In this document: one piece after another, positions 29,219 to 35,840 of the stretch | Numbering within the stretch: the first letter of the stretch is position 1 | Layout of the letters: each line of letters begins with the position of its first letter | Assembly (NCBI GenBank): GCA_002172915.1 | Contig: NHBW01000005.1 | Coordinates: forward strand, 362,197 to 400,300 | Length of the DNA stretch: 38,104 bases | DNA from: Hyphomonas sp. TMED17 | GTDB taxonomy: Bacteria; Pseudomonadota; Alphaproteobacteria; Caulobacterales; Hyphomonadaceae | Direction: 5' to 3' | Position numbers and translations under genes: made by a program | Notes under the pieces: model-generated | The model's database searches: none | Told to the model about the DNA's origin: nothing | The model's input: only the letters and a program-made list of their open reading frames with translations

Positions 29219-29861
29219 AGGCACCCCGGATACCATCAACCAGCAACTGAACCGACAAAGCTGAAAGTATCACACCGAGTATCCGGGTTGTCGCGGCCGA
29301 TATGCTGTCGCCAAGAAACCGCATGAGCGGTCCCGCCGTTAAAAATATGACCATGCATAATAACAGGTTCAGAGCGATGGCCGACAATATCACAGCCTGC
29401 GCCACAATATTGGTTTCGTTCGACATATAGAGCATCGCTGTTGCGATCGAACCCGGGCCGGCAAGCATCGGAATACCAATCGGGAAAACCGAAACATCTT
29501 CAGGTTCCGAGGGTCGCTCTTCCTGATCTGCGAGAACTGTTTCAACGCGGTATTCCCGGCGTTCCGTTCTGCGCTCGAAAACCATATCGAGAGCGATAAG
29601 AAATAATAATGCGCCCCCGGCTATTCTGAATGCATCAATTGAAATATGCAGTTGATCCAGCAACCAGGCGCCACCAATCGCAAAGCCGAAAATTATCGCG
29701 CCGCCGACCATTGTCGACCGAACAGCCATTGTTCGCCGATATGACGGCGACCCCTGCTGGGTTAAAGCCGCAAACATTGGCGCAACGCCGATCGAGTCGA
29801 TCAAAACGAAAAAGGTTACGAATGTCGCGACAAAAAGTGTTATATATTCAGATGTGATCAT
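29205..29861 (-). CDS. MarC/UPF0056-family membrane protein
   Basis: An inner-membrane protein of the MarC family (NAAT domain); its function is unsettled despite the name, although members were once linked to multiple antibiotic resistance. The 218 residues hold about six membrane spans (starting near 6, 48, 72, 122, 150 and 188), with the family features FFVLIDSIGVAPMF in helix 1 and FPIGIPMLAGPGSIATAM after the central hydrophilic loop (about 97-122). ATG start. Monocistronic by appearance. Confidence 0.9.
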   Translation of the reverse strand: MITSEYITLFVATFVTFFVLIDSIGVAPMFAALTQQGSPSYRRTMAVRSTMVGGAIIFGFAIGGAWLLDQLHISIDAFRIAGGALLFLIALDMVFERRTERREYRVETVLADQEERPSEPEDVSVFPIGIPMLAGPGSIATAMLYMSNETNIVAQAVILSAIALNLLLCMVIFLTAGPLMRFLGDSISAATTRILGVILSALSVQLLVDGIRGAFNLA

Positions 29862-30045
29862 GACGATTCCCTATCTCTTCATTCATCGTCCGTCGAGCCT
29901 CTAGAGATTTTTATATGATTGCCCGCCTTCAGCGATCATTCCAACGGTTAAAAATCATTGCCTTCAGGCATCCAATTAGCGCAGCGTCATAGTTGCCCTT
30001 CGCCGCGGCCGCCTTATGGTCTTACAAAACTTAATGAGGTAAGGC

Positions 30046-30912
30046 ATGCGTTTCGAAGGCACTGAAAATTACGTTGCAACCGACGATTTACGCGTCGCAG
30101 TCAATGCGGCAATCGCGTTGGAACGGCCGCTTTTAATCAAAGGTGAGCCGGGGACCGGAAAAACAGTGCTCGCGGTTGAAGTCGCTAAAGCACTGGGTGT
30201 CGATCTCATAGAATGGCACATCAAATCGACTACGAAGGCGCAACAGGGCCTCTACGAATATGATGCAGTTTCACGACTGCGCGACGGCCAGATGGGCGAA
30301 GAGCGGGCAAAAGATGTCCGCAACTACATCAAGAAAGGGAAGTTATGGGAGGCCTTCGTCGCCGGGGACCGTCCTATTCTGCTGATTGATGAAATCGACA
30401 AAGCCGATATCGAATTTCCAAACGATCTCCTGCAGGAGCTCGATAGAATGGAATTTTACGTTTACGAAACAGACGAAACAATCAAAGCGACCCAGCGTCC
30501 GATCGTAATTATCACGTCGAATAATGAAAAAGAATTGCCTGACGCGTTTTTGCGCCGCTGCTTCTTTCACTTCATCAAATTCCCGGACGAGCAGACCATG
30601 AAGGACATTGTCGATGTCCACTTCCCCGACATCAAGCAGAAGCTTGTGTCCGATGCTTTGACAACATTTTACTCCATGCGCGAAGTACCGGGCATGAAGA
30701 AGAAGCCATCAACTTCGGAATTGCTCGACTGGCTCAAACTGCTAATGAATGAAGACATAGATCTCGAAGCGATGCGGGAACAGGACCCGGAAAAACTAAC
30801 CCCGCCCCTGCATGGCGCGCTGCTGAAGAATGAGCAGGACACCGCCCTTTTCGAGCGTCTGGCCTTCCTCAACCGTCGGCAAGATACCGCCCGGCGCGGT
30901 CCTGCCGAATAA
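30046..30912 (+). CDS. MoxR-family AAA+ ATPase
   Basis: MoxR ATPases act as chaperones that mature or insert metals in partner complexes, usually together with a von Willebrand factor A (VWA) protein. The 288 residues have Walker A GEPGTGKT at about 34-41, Walker B LLIDEIDKAD near 106-115, sensor 1 in IVIITSNNEKELPDAF and an arginine finger region RRCFFHF. ATG behind GAGGTAAGG. Normally a VWA/CoxE-like gene follows; here a terminator and the converging tlyA follow instead, so the partner is missing or distant. Confidence 0.92.
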   Translation: MRFEGTENYVATDDLRVAVNAAIALERPLLIKGEPGTGKTVLAVEVAKALGVDLIEWHIKSTTKAQQGLYEYDAVSRLRDGQMGEERAKDVRNYIKKGKLWEAFVAGDRPILLIDEIDKADIEFPNDLLQELDRMEFYVYETDETIKATQRPIVIITSNNEKELPDAFLRRCFFHFIKFPDEQTMKDIVDVHFPDIKQKLVSDALTTFYSMREVPGMKKKPSTSELLDWLKLLMNEDIDLEAMREQDPEKLTPPLHGALLKNEQDTALFERLAFLNRRQDTARRGPAE

Positions 30913-30929
30913 TAGCTATTGATACCGGA

Positions 30930-30980
30930 ACCGGCGGCTGCATCAGGTCCGCGCCTGATTAATCCGCCGGTCCATTTTGT
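30930..30980 (+). terminator. nested hairpin terminator after moxR
   Basis: Outer stem ACCGGCGG/CCGCCGGT (30930-30937, 30964-30971) encloses an inner ATCAGG/CCTGAT hairpin (30942-30959). CCATTTTGTTTC follows, a modest T-rich tract. Confidence 0.6.
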
Positions 30981-31063
30981 TTCGCGCGCTGATAACACAG
31001 TCTGAACATAGTGCGGATAATAGCTCCTGCCGGTCTATGCTTCCCGGTCCCGAAAACTGTCTG

Positions 31064-31846
31064 CTATTCCGGCAACCGACGAGCGAGCATCAGGGTTTCG
31101 CGATTACCATCCCCGCCGCTGATTGGACTCGGAGATGTTTGCAATAGCTCCCAGCCGCTAGACTGTAACCACGTCTTGAAGTCGGTTTGGGCCCGCTCAA
31201 TTGCCAATTGATCGGACACAATACCACCTTTGCCGACGGCGCCACGGCCGACTTCGAATTGTGGTTTGAATAAAGCGATCAAAACGGCGTCTTTACGGGC
31301 GAGCGAAAGTGGTACGGCGAGTAATTTCGATAATGAGATAAAGCTGGCATCGCACACAAGCAGGCTGGGTGGTGCCATGAAGTGATGGGATTGTAGGTTG
31401 CGGGCATCGAGTTTTTCAAATGATCGCAGCCGATCATCCTCAGCGAGGCTTGGATGCAATTGACCGTGACCGACATCAATTGCCGTTACAGACAAAGCGT
31501 TGTTCAGTAACAGCACCTGACTAAACCCACCAGTGGACGCGCCAATATCGAGGCAATGTTGCCCGGCCGGGTCAATTCCGAACTGATCTAATGCATGGGC
31601 CAGCTTTAGACCGGCTCTTGAAACATAGGGATGCGCCGGCTCGGCAGAAATATCGGCATTAGCGGCAACCTTTTCGGAAGCCTTGGCAATCATCACGCCG
31701 TTAACACGGACCCGGTCTGCTGCAATAGCGGCCTGCGCCGCGGCCCGACTGGAAAAATAACCACGTTGAACCAGAACGCGGTCAATACGATCCAGCCCGT
31801 TGCCGTGCCTATCCGATGTCGCTGGCATTGCTACGATTACCCCCAT
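31064..31846 (-). CDS. tlyA: TlyA-family rRNA 2'-O-methyltransferase (S4 domain)
   Basis: TlyA enzymes methylate riboses in 16S and/or 23S rRNA, and in mycobacteria this confers capreomycin sensitivity. The 260 residues contain an N-terminal S4 RNA-binding domain (about 20-75; RIDRVLVQRGYFSSRAAAQ) and an FtsJ-like methyltransferase domain with the SAM motif LDIGASTGGFSQVLL near 99-113. The catalytic region has LVCDASFISL and KPQFEVGRGAVGKGGIV. The first ATG has no ribosome site; an ATG six codons on (31828) has GGGGGT about 10 nt upstream and may be the true start. Not a hemolysin despite older names. Confidence 0.9.
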   Translation of the reverse strand: MGVIVAMPATSDRHGNGLDRIDRVLVQRGYFSSRAAAQAAIAADRVRVNGVMIAKASEKVAANADISAEPAHPYVSRAGLKLAHALDQFGIDPAGQHCLDIGASTGGFSQVLLLNNALSVTAIDVGHGQLHPSLAEDDRLRSFEKLDARNLQSHHFMAPPSLLVCDASFISLSKLLAVPLSLARKDAVLIALFKPQFEVGRGAVGKGGIVSDQLAIERAQTDFKTWLQSSGWELLQTSPSPISGGDGNRETLMLARRLPE

Positions 31847-31905
31847 GGTCGAGATGTTCAGACTATGCTTATGTAAGAATATCCGAATAACTACTAGGCA
31901 AAGCC

Positions 31906-32424
31906 ATGCTGAAAAAAGCCCTTCTTTTATACTTTATCACGATGTTGAGCGGACTTAATGGAATCGCCAACGCCGATCACTCGGTCGCTGCTAATGTTCA
32001 TGGTGGCGATGGTGAGGTGATCGGAACCGTCAGCATCCGCAACGCACCGACTGGCAGCCTGATTAAGCTAATGCTGGACCCGGGGGCATTACAACCCGGC
32101 TGGCATGGACTACACTTACATCAGACCGGTGAATGTTCGGACACAGGTATATTCCGGCTTTCAGGCGGCCATGTCGGAAAAATTCAGGGCCAGCACGGCT
32201 TGCTAAATCCGACCGGCCCCGAACCGGGTGATCTTCCGAATATCTGGGTCGCAGCTGATGGATCGGCAGGCTATGAGGCCTTCTCAAATCTGGTGCAGTT
32301 AACCGACCTCACAGATGGTGATGGCAGCGCATTGATTATACATGCCGGTCCAGATGATCACCTCACCCAGCCAATTGGCGGCGCCGGGGGACGCGTCGCC
32401 TGTGCGGAAATCACTTCCGATTAG
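31906..32424 (+). CDS. sodC: periplasmic Cu/Zn superoxide dismutase, altered zinc site
   Basis: SodC removes superoxide in the periplasm. The 172 residues start with a signal peptide (about 1-23, ending NGIANA). Copper ligands H70, H72, bridging H89 and H146 are present, as are zinc ligands H97 and D109, the disulphide C77-C166 and the active-site R163. The third zinc histidine is replaced by E106: the sequence reads TGPEPGDLPN where relatives usually have GPHAGDLPN. Activity may persist with a weakened zinc site. The stop overlaps the converging SDR gene stop by four bases. Confidence 0.9.
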   Translation: MLKKALLLYFITMLSGLNGIANADHSVAANVHGGDGEVIGTVSIRNAPTGSLIKLMLDPGALQPGWHGLHLHQTGECSDTGIFRLSGGHVGKIQGQHGLLNPTGPEPGDLPNIWVAADGSAGYEAFSNLVQLTDLTDGDGSALIIHAGPDDHLTQPIGGAGGRVACAEITSD

Positions 32425-33152
32425 CGCAAACTCAGACCGCCATCGGCAATGATCGTCTGTCCGGTTACGTAAGCCGACAAGTCGGACGCTAGAAACAAGG
32501 CAATACCAGCCATATCCTGCGGCGTTCCAAGGCGTCGCTGCGGGATGTTTTTGAGCGCCCCTGACAAACGTTTTTCATTCTGGGTTGTCACTTGCGTCAA
32601 CTTTGTATCGACCAGTCCGGGAGCCAGGCCATTGACGCGAATCCCGTCTCTTGCCCATGCCGCGCCGAGCGTTTTCGTCAGCCCGACGGCTGCATGCTTG
32701 GACGCCCCATAGGCCGGTGTACCAATGGTTGCGCCAAATCCGGCTACCGAGCTAACAATAATGACCGCGCCATTCGCAGCGGCGAGGTCGGCATGGAAAT
32801 GACGCGCTACATCCATCACCGAATTTATATTCACGTCCATCACAGCGTCCCAGCCTGAATCAGTAAATTCCGCTCCGCCGTACCGAACGGTCCCCTGACA
32901 TAGGACCAGCACGTCAAGTCCGCGTCCGGTGGGCTGGAGATTAATGGCTGCCCGGTCCGTCACATCGACTTGCTGGTAAGCCAGACCGTCGAGATCGCTG
33001 CCATCCTCATCCCGGTAATCATCCGATGAGGCCCGGGTTCCCCAAACCGCGACATGGCCACCGCAGGCAAGAAATTGCCGGGCAATGCCATTGCCTATTC
33101 CACTTGACCCGCCAGCAACCAGAATATTCTTACCACTGAAATCCAAGTCCAT
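32421..33152 (-). CDS. SDR-family NAD(P)-dependent oxidoreductase
   Basis: A classical short-chain dehydrogenase/reductase of 243 residues; the substrate is unknown. It has the cofactor motif GGSSGIGNG near 15-23, a DVTD motif, and the catalytic set with Ser in IVSSVAGFG and Tyr/Lys in YGASK near 148-152. The C-terminus VTGQTIIADGGLSLR is typical. The usual NNAG motif reads CQGT, an unusual but tolerated variant. A D rather than R/K after the second strand was not assigned, so NAD versus NADP preference is open. Convergent with sodC and divergent from the repeat protein gene. Confidence 0.9.
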   Translation of the reverse strand: MDLDFSGKNILVAGGSSGIGNGIARQFLACGGHVAVWGTRASSDDYRDEDGSDLDGLAYQQVDVTDRAAINLQPTGRGLDVLVLCQGTVRYGGAEFTDSGWDAVMDVNINSVMDVARHFHADLAAANGAVIIVSSVAGFGATIGTPAYGASKHAAVGLTKTLGAAWARDGIRVNGLAPGLVDTKLTQVTTQNEKRLSGALKNIPQRRLGTPQDMAGIALFLASDLSAYVTGQTIIADGGLSLR

Positions 33153-33281
33153 ATCTAACCCAAGTCCAACTACATTCGGCTTCCGTTCAGATTATGGACA
33201 CTATAAAACAGCTTGGATAGACTGAATTCTATCGTTAGACTTTTCGATATCAATTTTCTATCGCCGAAAAAGGAGATCGCC

Positions 33282-34754
33282 TTGCGCAAATTCACCACGC
33301 TTTCATCTTTCAGCTTAGCTGTCGCGTTGCTTGTTGCCGCACCGGTGCAAGCACAGTCATCGGCATCATCAGGCGCATACCAGGCCGGCTTGCCGTCGGG
33401 TTTCAACTTCGGATCGAATAAGGGCGAGTACGCCAATGATGATGATTGCGATGATGCCCGCTTCCACGCTGACGGCGATAATTTCAGCTATAAGCGCGAA
33501 CATGTCCTTGCCGACGCTGCCGACTGTCAGGCTGCTGTCGCGGCTGGCACCTCGTCCCTCATACTGGATTTTGGCGATGATAGCGGCGACTACGCCAATG
33601 ATGGCGAATGTGACGATAACCGTTTCACCGGCTCTGGCCGCTCGATCCTGACAACCGACAGTCATATCAAAGCCGACGCCAGCGATTGTATTGCAGCCTA
33701 TCGGGCTGGCACTATTGATCGCCCGAGCAACAGCTTTGCGGACCTCGTATTTGGTAACAATAGTGGCTCCTATGCGAATGATGATGATTGTGACGATGCC
33801 CGTTTCCATACCGATGGGGATAATTACAATTACAAACGCGAACATGTTCTGGCAGACGCCAATGATTGTCGCGCAGCCGTTGCCGCAGGCGAAGTATCGC
33901 TCGTGCTCGATTTTGGAGATGATAGCGGCGAATATGCCAATGATGGCGAGTGTGATGATAATCGCTTTACCGGCGCCGGTCGGTCTGCCCTGAGCAGCAA
34001 TAGCCATGTTTCGGCTGACGCCAGCGACTGCGTAGCAGCTTACCGCGCTGGTACGATTGATCGCGGCGCGACCGTATTCTCCGACCTCGTATATGGCGAT
34101 AATAGCGGCTCATATGCTAATGACGATGATTGTGATGACGCGCGGTTCCACAGCGATGGCGACAATGTCAACTATAAGCGTGAGCATGTCCTCGCAGACG
34201 CTTCAGACTGCCGCGCCGCTGTCGCATCCGGTGAAGTAACCCTTCTACTCGATTTCGGAAACGATACTGGCGAATATGCCAATGATGGCGAGTGTGACGA
34301 CAGCCGCTTCACCGGCTCGGGCCGTTCATCACTGACTTCAAACAGTCATGTCGGATCCGACGCCAGCGATTGCGTAGCCGCCTACCGCGATGGCACGATC
34401 AACCGCTCTGCCGGACCACCTTCCGGAAGCATCCGTTATGGTAATAATAGCGGCTCCTACGCCAATGATAATGATTGCGATGATGCCCGCTTCCACGCTG
34501 ACGGTGATAGCTACAATTATAAACGTCAACATGTCCTGGCCGACGCCAATGATTGTCGCGCAGCCGTTGCCGCTGGCGAAGTCCGCCTGTTGCTTGATTT
34601 CGGAAATGACAGTGGCGACTACACTAATGACAATGAGTGCGACGATAATCGTTTCACCGGTGCTGGCCGCTCAATTCTGACGAGCGACAGTCAAGTACGG
34701 CGTGACGCCAGCGACTGTATTGCCGCCTATCGCGAAGGACGTCTTGATCGATAG
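33282..34754 (+). CDS. secreted Asp/Asn-rich tandem-repeat protein
   Basis: The start is TTG 33282, with AGGAG 6 nt upstream; it gives a textbook signal peptide (about 1-25, ending PVQAQ). The 490-residue product is otherwise four tandem repeats of about 114 residues starting near residues 41, 155, 269 and 384. Each repeat has an A half (YANDDDCDDARFHADGDN) and a B half (YANDGECDDNRFTG). All eight halves share G-x-Y-x-N-D-x-x-C-D-D-x-R-F and a later D-A-x-D-C-x-A-A, so each half has two cysteines, 16 in all, suited to eight intra-unit disulphides. The acidic loops could bind calcium, but no EF-hand or RTX consensus is present. I know no function. A hairpin follows the stop. Confidence 0.88.
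   Translation: MRKFTTLSSFSLAVALLVAAPVQAQSSASSGAYQAGLPSGFNFGSNKGEYANDDDCDDARFHADGDNFSYKREHVLADAADCQAAVAAGTSSLILDFGDDSGDYANDGECDDNRFTGSGRSILTTDSHIKADASDCIAAYRAGTIDRPSNSFADLVFGNNSGSYANDDDCDDARFHTDGDNYNYKREHVLADANDCRAAVAAGEVSLVLDFGDDSGEYANDGECDDNRFTGAGRSALSSNSHVSADASDCVAAYRAGTIDRGATVFSDLVYGDNSGSYANDDDCDDARFHSDGDNVNYKREHVLADASDCRAAVASGEVTLLLDFGNDTGEYANDGECDDSRFTGSGRSSLTSNSHVGSDASDCVAAYRDGTINRSAGPPSGSIRYGNNSGSYANDNDCDDARFHADGDSYNYKRQHVLADANDCRAAVAAGEVRLLLDFGNDSGDYTNDNECDDNRFTGAGRSILTSDSQVRRDASDCIAAYREGRLDR
33402..34754 (+). repeat. four tandem ~342-bp coding repeats
   Basis: The period is 342, 342 and 345 bp, measured at the codon for F/Y before the first G of each A half (33408, 33750, 34092, 34437). 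Long identical blocks are shared between non-adjacent copies: 34 nt between copies 1 and 4 (33442-33475, 34471-34504), 32 nt between 2 and 4 (33855-33886, 34542-34573), and 29 nt between 2 and 3 (33927-33955, 34269-34297). Confidence 0.9.
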
Positions 34755-34776
34755 CCGAAGCGATCAGCTATCCTTT
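34750..34776 (+). terminator. candidate terminator of the repeat-protein gene
   Basis: GATAGC (34750-34755) pairs with GCTATC (34767-34772) around an 11-nt loop, followed by CTTTT. It spans the stop codons of both the repeat protein and the converging arfB. Confidence 0.5.
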
Positions 34777-35195
34777 TCGACTTTTTCGCGCAGCGCCTTG
34801 ATCTGCGATCTCTGTTTCTTGGCGTCTAGACGCCGCCGGATCGACCCCAGGGTCGGTCTGGTGGCGATCCGCCGCTTCGGCGGCTGCAGCACCGAGCGAA
34901 GCATTTCGGCCAGGCGCTGACGCGCGGCTACCCTGTTGAGAGCCTGCGTGCGATGCGCATTCGCTTCGATCACCAGCTCGCCCGAGCGTGTTAAACGCGC
35001 GCCATATTTCTTTTTGAAACGAGCTTTGACCGCTGCCGGCAACGTGCTCGTTTCAACAAACCAGCGCAACTGAACCGCCGTTGATACCTTGTTGACATTC
35101 TGTCCGCCCGGACCCGATGCACGGACGAATTGCTCGCTATATTCCCAATGCGGAATACTGACCGAATTCGACACAATGATGTCGTTCTCTTTCAA
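34764..35195 (-). CDS. arfB: alternative ribosome rescue factor ArfB (peptidyl-tRNA hydrolase)
   Basis: ArfB frees ribosomes stalled on mRNAs without a stop codon by hydrolysing peptidyl-tRNA. The 143 residues contain the catalytic GGQ in RASGPGGQNVNKVSTAV near residues 26-42 and a basic C-terminal tail (RRRLDAKKQRSQIKALREK) that fits the mRNA channel. The length is usual for ArfB and far below that of RF1 or RF2. The start is TTG 35193-35195, supported by GGAG 7 nt upstream. It converges on the repeat-protein gene with a 9-bp gap. Confidence 0.92.
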   Translation of the reverse strand: MKENDIIVSNSVSIPHWEYSEQFVRASGPGGQNVNKVSTAVQLRWFVETSTLPAAVKARFKKKYGARLTRSGELVIEANAHRTQALNRVAARQRLAEMLRSVLQPPKRRIATRPTLGSIRRRLDAKKQRSQIKALREKVEKDS

Positions 35196-35633
35196 TGGCC
35201 GGCTCCACTCAGCGCTAGACGCGACAGGCTAACATATTTCCATTTATACAATTTGTCGCTGATACCACGATGACAAGGCCCGCCCCTGCCGGATCAGCCG
35301 ACGTCACGACACCGCCGCACTATAATGGCAAGACCGAGCAGGACAAATTATTGGTAAAACGCTGGCGACCCGGCCCGCAACACCGCTTTCTCGACGCCAT
35401 TATCAGCTGACACGCCTCGTCCGGCATGAAGCTCGCGCCGGTCAATCCGAACAATCCGAACAATCTAAAATCATTCCAGAAATGTCTCCCAATCGCTCGA
35501 AAATCCAGCGCTCTGGCAGGAACAGCGGCAGATTGACCGATCGAGGTATTTTTCAGCCAAGAAGGTTTCAATCATGCCGACTCATGTTTAGCTAGTAAGG
35601 CCTGCCGTGCGGCGGGTTAATTGTTCAACAACT
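35196..35633. other. noncoding or decayed stretch between arfB and the small gene
   Basis: No confident gene. On the minus strand an ATG near 35575 opens MIETFLAEKYLDRS, and a protein-like run VNLPLFLPERWIFERLGDIS continues in another frame, which would need one frameshift; this may be a gene remnant. A 46-codon plus-strand frame at 35270-35410 has no ribosome site. A 9-bp tandem repeat (AATCCGAAC, twice) lies near 35447. A CCTGCC/GGCGGG hairpin (35601-35616) sits before the small gene. Confidence 0.35.
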
Positions 35634-35649
35634 GAAAGGAGGTGATCCA
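35634..35649 (+). promoter_or_regulatory. extended, near-complete anti-SD complement (ribosome binding site)
   Basis: GAAAGGAGGTGATCCA is complementary to about 16 nt at the 3' end of alphaproteobacterial 16S rRNA. AGGAGG ends 7 nt before ATG 35650. No other gene in the window has a site this long; most have 4-7 matched bases. Confidence 0.85.
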
Positions 35650-35730
35650 ATGTCGAGTGAGAAAACAGGTAAGGCGATTGGATTTGTTTGTCTTGGTGGT
35701 CTTGTGGAGCAGCCTCTAGACGCCATTTAA
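35650..35730 (+). CDS. 26-residue small ORF with exceptional ribosome binding site
   Basis: ATG to TAA encodes 26 residues, beginning MSSEKTGKAIGFVCLGG and ending in LVEQPLDAI. It has a charged N-terminus, a short hydrophobic middle with one cysteine (C14) and an acidic end; it is too short and polar for a clear membrane span or signal peptide. I recognise no family. It is supported by the exceptional upstream site and by a strong plus-strand terminator 60 bp past its stop, with two hairpins between. It could be a small protein, a leader peptide, or the coding part of a dual-function RNA. No clear promoter was found; the transcript may start near 35570-35600. Confidence 0.6.
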   Translation: MSSEKTGKAIGFVCLGGLVEQPLDAI

Positions 35731-35739
35731 GTCAAGTGT

Positions 35740-35786
35740 GACAGCCCGTGTTGAACGCTGTCGAAATTCAAGAGCCAAGCCGGCTC
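35740..35786 (+). ncRNA. structured 3' region of the small transcript
   Basis: Two hairpins follow the small ORF before the terminator: GACAGC/GCTGTC (35740-35745, 35757-35762) and GAGCC/GGCTC (35772-35776, 35782-35786). With the terminator they form a chain of three stem-loops, as in many small regulatory RNAs. The RNA call is inference. Confidence 0.4.
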
Positions 35787-35789
35787 ACG

Positions 35790-35818
35790 AAGGCCATCCC
35801 TGGCGGGATGGCCTTTTT
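35790..35818 (+). terminator. Rho-independent terminator of the small gene
   Basis: Perfect 11-bp stem AAGGCCATCCC/GGGATGGCCTT with a TGGC loop, then TTT on the plus strand. On the minus strand the stem is followed by CGTGAG, so it serves the plus-strand transcript rather than uvrB. Confidence 0.92.
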
Positions 35819-35840
35819 CATGTTTGAAGATCGCTCATCG

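Noticed and set aside
33369-34007. Minus-strand open frame of 212 codons opposite the repeat protein, rich in Ile and Ala
   Set aside because: Its apparent repeats and hydrophobic runs are the complement of Asp/Asn-rich codons; the plus strand has the signal peptide and ribosome site.
33402-34754. CRISPR-like or noncoding satellite array
   Set aside because: Repeat units are 342-345 bp, in frame, diverge mainly at synonymous or tolerated positions and encode a continuous secreted protein.
35320-35571. Minus-strand 83-codon frame starting at TTG
   Set aside because: No supporting ribosome site; composition is not gene-like and another frame over the same DNA looks more protein-like. Kept only as a possible remnant.
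35634-35649. Fragment of a 16S rRNA gene on the minus strand
   Set aside because: Only about 16 nt match the 16S 3' end and the flanks do not match rRNA or spacer; position 7 nt before an ATG explains it as a ribosome binding site.
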